Below are positions 60,747 through 64,000 of a stretch of 64,000 bases of DNA, piece by piece. The stretch is from Flagellimonas beolgyonensis. Its GTDB lineage: Bacteria; Bacteroidota; Bacteroidia; Flavobacteriales; Flavobacteriaceae. Positions within the stretch are counted from its first letter, which is position 1. The number at the start of each line of letters is the position of its first letter. The notes beneath the pieces are model-generated. The model saw nothing but the letters and a program-made list of their open reading frames with translations, was not told where the DNA came from and made no database searches. The stretch spans positions 596 through 64,595 of the forward strand of contig NZ_RZMY01000017.1 in NCBI RefSeq assembly GCF_003992615.1, read 5' to 3'. The position numbers were made by a program, and so were the translations under genes.

Positions 60747-63287
60747 TTAATATTGTGCTTTGTATGATTCTATGTTCTTATGGACCTGGATGATTTTGTA
60801 ATTGTCCGATAAAACTACAAAATTCTCATCTTTAATGCGGTAGTCCTTATTGTTTTTTATCAGTTCCGCAAAGCCCAGGGCAAAGTCCTTGGACCTAAAT
60901 CCATGAACTACTATAAACTCGTCCTCCAGGTTGTAAATGTCCTTGGATACGATGTTTCTGTAATTGAGGTCCTTTATCGCTTCTTCCAATCGGTTCTTCA
61001 AGGCCATTGCCTTTACATCGTCCCTGATCTTGAAAGGGAACACTACTTTCCAATTGCCGGTTCCCGGTGAACCGGTTTCCGGTGAAAATTCCTTGTTTTC
61101 CAACTTGGGCAATTGTTCCTCCACCATTTGTTCCGCTTTTTTCCCCTCAGGGTTATTCGGATAGGTAAGGGCCACATAGTTCAAGGCTTCCTTGAACGGT
61201 TCAAAACCTTGCAGTCGTCCTATGGCATTTGCCTTTAACATTTCGAATTTGGGCACAATGGGGTCTCCTGTAAATTTGCTGATATAGGCCTCCGACTGGG
61301 TGATCACCTGCAAAAATTGCTGGTCTTGGTACAATTTGTACAATTCGGCATAGCGGGCATCGGGGCTATCGGTATTGCCTTCCAACACCGCTTGGGGGTT
61401 CAATAATATCTCGGCATAGCGGGTATCCGGATGGTTGTTGATGATATCCTGTTTCATGTTCGTTGCCAAGGGACTTCCCGATTCCTCATAGATTTTGAAC
61501 AGGTTGTATTTAGAAGGAAGGATCAATCTTTCTTCAGGATTTGAAACCAATACACGCTCCAATTTGGCCGCAGCCAACATATTGTCCTTGAATTGTTCCT
61601 TATAGATCAATCCAAGCTGATAGTTGGCAAAGTTCCGTTCAGTCTTTAGGCTATCGATTGCTGAAACTTCTGTTGGAATTTGTGCCAAGTAAAAGTCCAG
61701 ATCGTATTTGTTGTCGTCCGTAAGGGTTTGCGAAGGCTGATTCGTCTCAGCTATGATCTCGCCCGTAGCTTCGGAAACCAACGCTTTGGATTTGTTGCTC
61801 CATCGCCAATCGTCCTCTAGGGAGCGGCTGCCCCATCGGGTCTTGAACTCGTTTTTGCCATACCCCAAACTGGTGATGTTGTAAAAGTAGAACTTACCTT
61901 GGTTTTCCTTGCCCCCCTTGCTATTGGCGAACGTTGCGAAACCGGCGGTGGCCCGTTTTAGTTCCTTTTCAGCGGCTTCGGCATCCTTGCGTTTCAGCTC
62001 TGCAATATAGTCTTCAAAATAGGCCTTGCGTTCGGCCTCCGACATTTGGTACAATGTGATCACACTATCGGCATGCTGTACAATGTCCTCGTATTTGATC
62101 ACATTTTCGAGGTTGTCCAGTTTCTTTTTGATGTTCCGGTGCTCGCGGGTATTCTCGGCCAAATTGGTCAAAGTACTGTCATAATAAGCGCCGGCTGTTT
62201 TGTACTGGTCCTGATCAAAATAGTAGTCGGCCAAGCTTTGATAGTTCAAGGCATTCAGTTTACGCTCTCCTTGGGTAGCCTTCAGCGATTTGTTATAGTA
62301 GGCAATGGCCAAACTATCAGATTCGGTTGCCAAATGGAATTCGGCTATTTCACGATAAATCTTGTCCAAAAAGGGACGGTTTTCCCTGTTTTCCTCCAAA
62401 TCGGTGAGGTATTCCAATAATTCTTCTTGGTTATCAGCCGTTAAGGTGGTGTTCTGGATTTTCTTCAAATGGGCGTTGATCATGTAGACGCGTGGCGACT
62501 TTCGGTTAAGATCGATCACCTTATTAAAGGCATAATTGGCACTGTCCTTATGGCCCATTTGGTTGTACAACTGCCCAATTATGAACAGATACCTGCCTTT
62601 TTCTGGATTCTTTTTGGTGTAGGCTTGGGCCACCTTCAATTTTTGAATTGCAGTATCGGGTGCATTCAGGTTGATGTAACATTGGGCCAACACGGCATTG
62701 GCATCGGCATACTCTTGGTCTTTAAGCTTTTCGTACTTGAACAAACGCTTTAGGTTCTTAATGGCCACTTCGGGATTGTCCAGCCGCATATTGGTTTTTT
62801 CACGCCAAATGGTGGCTTCGTTCAGCTTATCGCTTTCGGCATATTTGCGGAGTATGTAGTTGAAGGCTTCAAGTGCCGGAATATACCGTTGATCAAAATA
62901 GCGCGACTTACCCAGCAGCAGGAATGCTTCATCGGTTTGCGGATTTCGTTCCTCATCCTTGATGTCCATGCTGTGCTTTTGAATGGCCTTGGTGGCCTTT
63001 TCCTCAGCAATGATAAAATTAGGGTTGTTGTCCTCGGAATCGAGCTTGACCTCATCGGTTACTTTTAACCGCTCCACGGGAAGGATTTCCCAATAATCGT
63101 CACGGTAGGTGGCACTGATCTCTTCCAGCCCTTTTTCAAAGGCCAAATTGCCATTGTACAGAGTGTTGTACTTGGTGTTGAGTGCGTGCCAATTTCGGTT
63201 GATGAATTTATCCTTTTGAGTGGAACAGGCATTAAATACAATGCCCGCCAAAACCAAAGCACCTAAAAATGTATGACGAAGCTTCAA
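60747..63287 (-). CDS. sprE: Type IX secretion/gliding lipoprotein SprE (PorW)
   Basis: The 846-residue lipoprotein (signal ending FNACSTQKDK) has the SprE/PorW start NRNWHALNTKYNTLYNGNLAFEKGLEEI. Many TPR units follow (LGKSRYFDQRYIPALEAFNYILRKY, YLFIIGQLYNQMGHKDSANYAFNKVI and others). It is needed for type IX secretion and gliding in Flavobacterium and Porphyromonas relatives. The start codon is a TTG at 63287 (KLRHTFLGALVLAG), since no ATG precedes the signal peptide in frame. Confidence 0.93.
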   Translation of the reverse strand: MKLRHTFLGALVLAGIVFNACSTQKDKFINRNWHALNTKYNTLYNGNLAFEKGLEEISATYRDDYWEILPVERLKVTDEVKLDSEDNNPNFIIAEEKATKAIQKHSMDIKDEERNPQTDEAFLLLGKSRYFDQRYIPALEAFNYILRKYAESDKLNEATIWREKTNMRLDNPEVAIKNLKRLFKYEKLKDQEYADANAVLAQCYINLNAPDTAIQKLKVAQAYTKKNPEKGRYLFIIGQLYNQMGHKDSANYAFNKVIDLNRKSPRVYMINAHLKKIQNTTLTADNQEELLEYLTDLEENRENRPFLDKIYREIAEFHLATESDSLAIAYYNKSLKATQGERKLNALNYQSLADYYFDQDQYKTAGAYYDSTLTNLAENTREHRNIKKKLDNLENVIKYEDIVQHADSVITLYQMSEAERKAYFEDYIAELKRKDAEAAEKELKRATAGFATFANSKGGKENQGKFYFYNITSLGYGKNEFKTRWGSRSLEDDWRWSNKSKALVSEATGEIIAETNQPSQTLTDDNKYDLDFYLAQIPTEVSAIDSLKTERNFANYQLGLIYKEQFKDNMLAAAKLERVLVSNPEERLILPSKYNLFKIYEESGSPLATNMKQDIINNHPDTRYAEILLNPQAVLEGNTDSPDARYAELYKLYQDQQFLQVITQSEAYISKFTGDPIVPKFEMLKANAIGRLQGFEPFKEALNYVALTYPNNPEGKKAEQMVEEQLPKLENKEFSPETGSPGTGNWKVVFPFKIRDDVKAMALKNRLEEAIKDLNYRNIVSKDIYNLEDEFIVVHGFRSKDFALGFAELIKNNKDYRIKDENFVVLSDNYKIIQVHKNIESYKAQY

Positions 63288-63368
63288 AATTATCGATAAT
63301 CGTGTGTAACCTTAACTCAAAAAAGTTCGGATTATTATAAGGCTTATCGATAAAATACCATTAAATAA

Positions 63369-64000
63369 TCATTTGGTTATGAGCTTTAAATAAATGGTGC
63401 CTTCTTCCCATAAAAATCCTTTAGAGCCAATTACGATTCTGGAAATGGCTTCTTTAATAGGAAGAACATTTTTATGGGGCCCTATTTCAAACAATTTCAC
63501 CAAAGAATTTAGGTTATCGTCATAGCTAAGCCCCACATCACCAAGTAATCCATATTTTTTTAAATACTTGGCGTCATTCTTGCTCTCTACCCCAATACGT
63601 AGGAGCAATTGTTTTTCTCCATTTCTTACAAGTTCAATCTTGGAATCCATTTTCACATCCAGCAAAAGAGTGAACCCTTCAATTTCACCAGTAACAATGG
63701 AAAACAGGGCCTCGTCAATGAACTGAGTGTCCAAAGACGATGAAGATGGGCCTTGCTTTTTGATTTTTTCCAGCTCTTCTTTGAACTGATTGACCATAAT
63801 ATTGGTAAACTCGTCGTTGTAAAGATTATGATTTCTCTTATTGGAATATTGGTCAATCTCCCATTCCAACCTTTTGATTTTAGGATAATTACGGTCCTTC
63901 AACCTTAAGAGGCAATCCAATTCTCTTTGGACATAGCCCAATTCCTTGTAGTTATTGTCTACAGCAATAAAATCGTGATCCCTTTTATTATCTTCAATGG
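63369..64000 (-). CDS. Hypothetical protein, partial at the right edge
   Basis: The frame on the minus strand is open from the window edge to a stop at 63369, about 210 residues, so the true start probably lies beyond 64000. A TTG at 63941 is not a convincing start. I do not recognise the protein. It is charged, with a helical first half (RLEWEIDQYSNKRNH ... EELEKIKKQGP) and a mixed second half (SIVTGEIEGFTLLLDVKMDSKIELV ... GSKGFLWEEGTIYLKLITK). No signal peptide can be seen in this part. It may precede sprE in transcription, with an 80-base gap. Confidence 0.55.
   Translation of the reverse strand, partial: IEDNKRDHDFIAVDNNYKELGYVQRELDCLLRLKDRNYPKIKRLEWEIDQYSNKRNHNLYNDEFTNIMVNQFKEELEKIKKQGPSSSSLDTQFIDEALFSIVTGEIEGFTLLLDVKMDSKIELVRNGEKQLLLRIGVESKNDAKYLKKYGLLGDVGLSYDDNLNSLVKLFEIGPHKNVLPIKEAISRIVIGSKGFLWEEGTIYLKLITK

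Overview
The window looks like the chromosome of a marine-type member of the family Flavobacteriaceae (phylum Bacteroidota). Family level is well supported; a genus such as Muricauda or Allomuricauda is only a guess. The evidence is the gliding and type IX secretion genes gldH and sprE/porW, the suf gene order ending in DUF2480, an ATP synthase operon without atpD and atpC, a five-helix-type succinate dehydrogenase, many MKK...C lipoproteins, few Shine-Dalgarno sequences, and promoters of the Bacteroidota type (TTTG, about 20 bases, TAnnTTTG). No rRNA, tRNA, insertion sequence, prophage or CRISPR array was seen.

Layout: 1-224 is repeat-rich non-coding DNA. 225-8263 is the suf iron-sulfur operon on the minus strand (iscA-like, sufB, sufC, sufD, sufS, sufE, sufT, DUF2480), with two guests inside it: a four-helix-bundle protein and a metallo-beta-lactamase lipoprotein. 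8346-11055 holds two secreted repeat lipoproteins facing thiL. 11056-22627 is housekeeping and hydrolase genes (thiL, brnQ, methyltransferase, esterase, serine hydrolase, pepP, rimK-like). 21077-23368 is a LytS/LytTR two-component pair. 23625-26254 is a run of exported proteins including two collagen-like lipoproteins. 26413-29837 is sdhCAB.

29908-32369 is the most accessory-looking stretch: a Vsr-like nuclease without zinc ligands, an XRE/S24 repressor with two matching operator dyads, a divergent small HTH protein, and a 34-codon microgene with its own promoter and terminator. 32369-37779 holds CoA transferase scoAB and then PBP1A, gldH and a PSP1 (RicT-like) gene. 38183 begins recA, followed by a lipoprotein, an ECF sigma factor with a membrane-anchored partner, and a GAF histidine kinase. 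43106-47680 has plsC, trpS, dprA, a HU-like/SPOR fusion and a thioesterase. 47684-54438 is a seven-gene minus-strand cluster for the cell envelope (flippase, dut, nucleotidyltransferase, TPR, DUF4292 lipoprotein, EnvC, aldo/keto reductase). 54564-63287 is sprE/porW, bactofilin, atpZ, a small membrane protein and atpBEFHAG. A partial gene runs off the right edge.

Items most worth following up: a structured RNA candidate on the minus strand at 12101-12188, whose three G-U pairs point to that strand; the microgene at 32134-32238; and the CI/Cro-like switch with operators at 31085-31111 and 31141-31157. I did not find a large undescribed multi-gene system.
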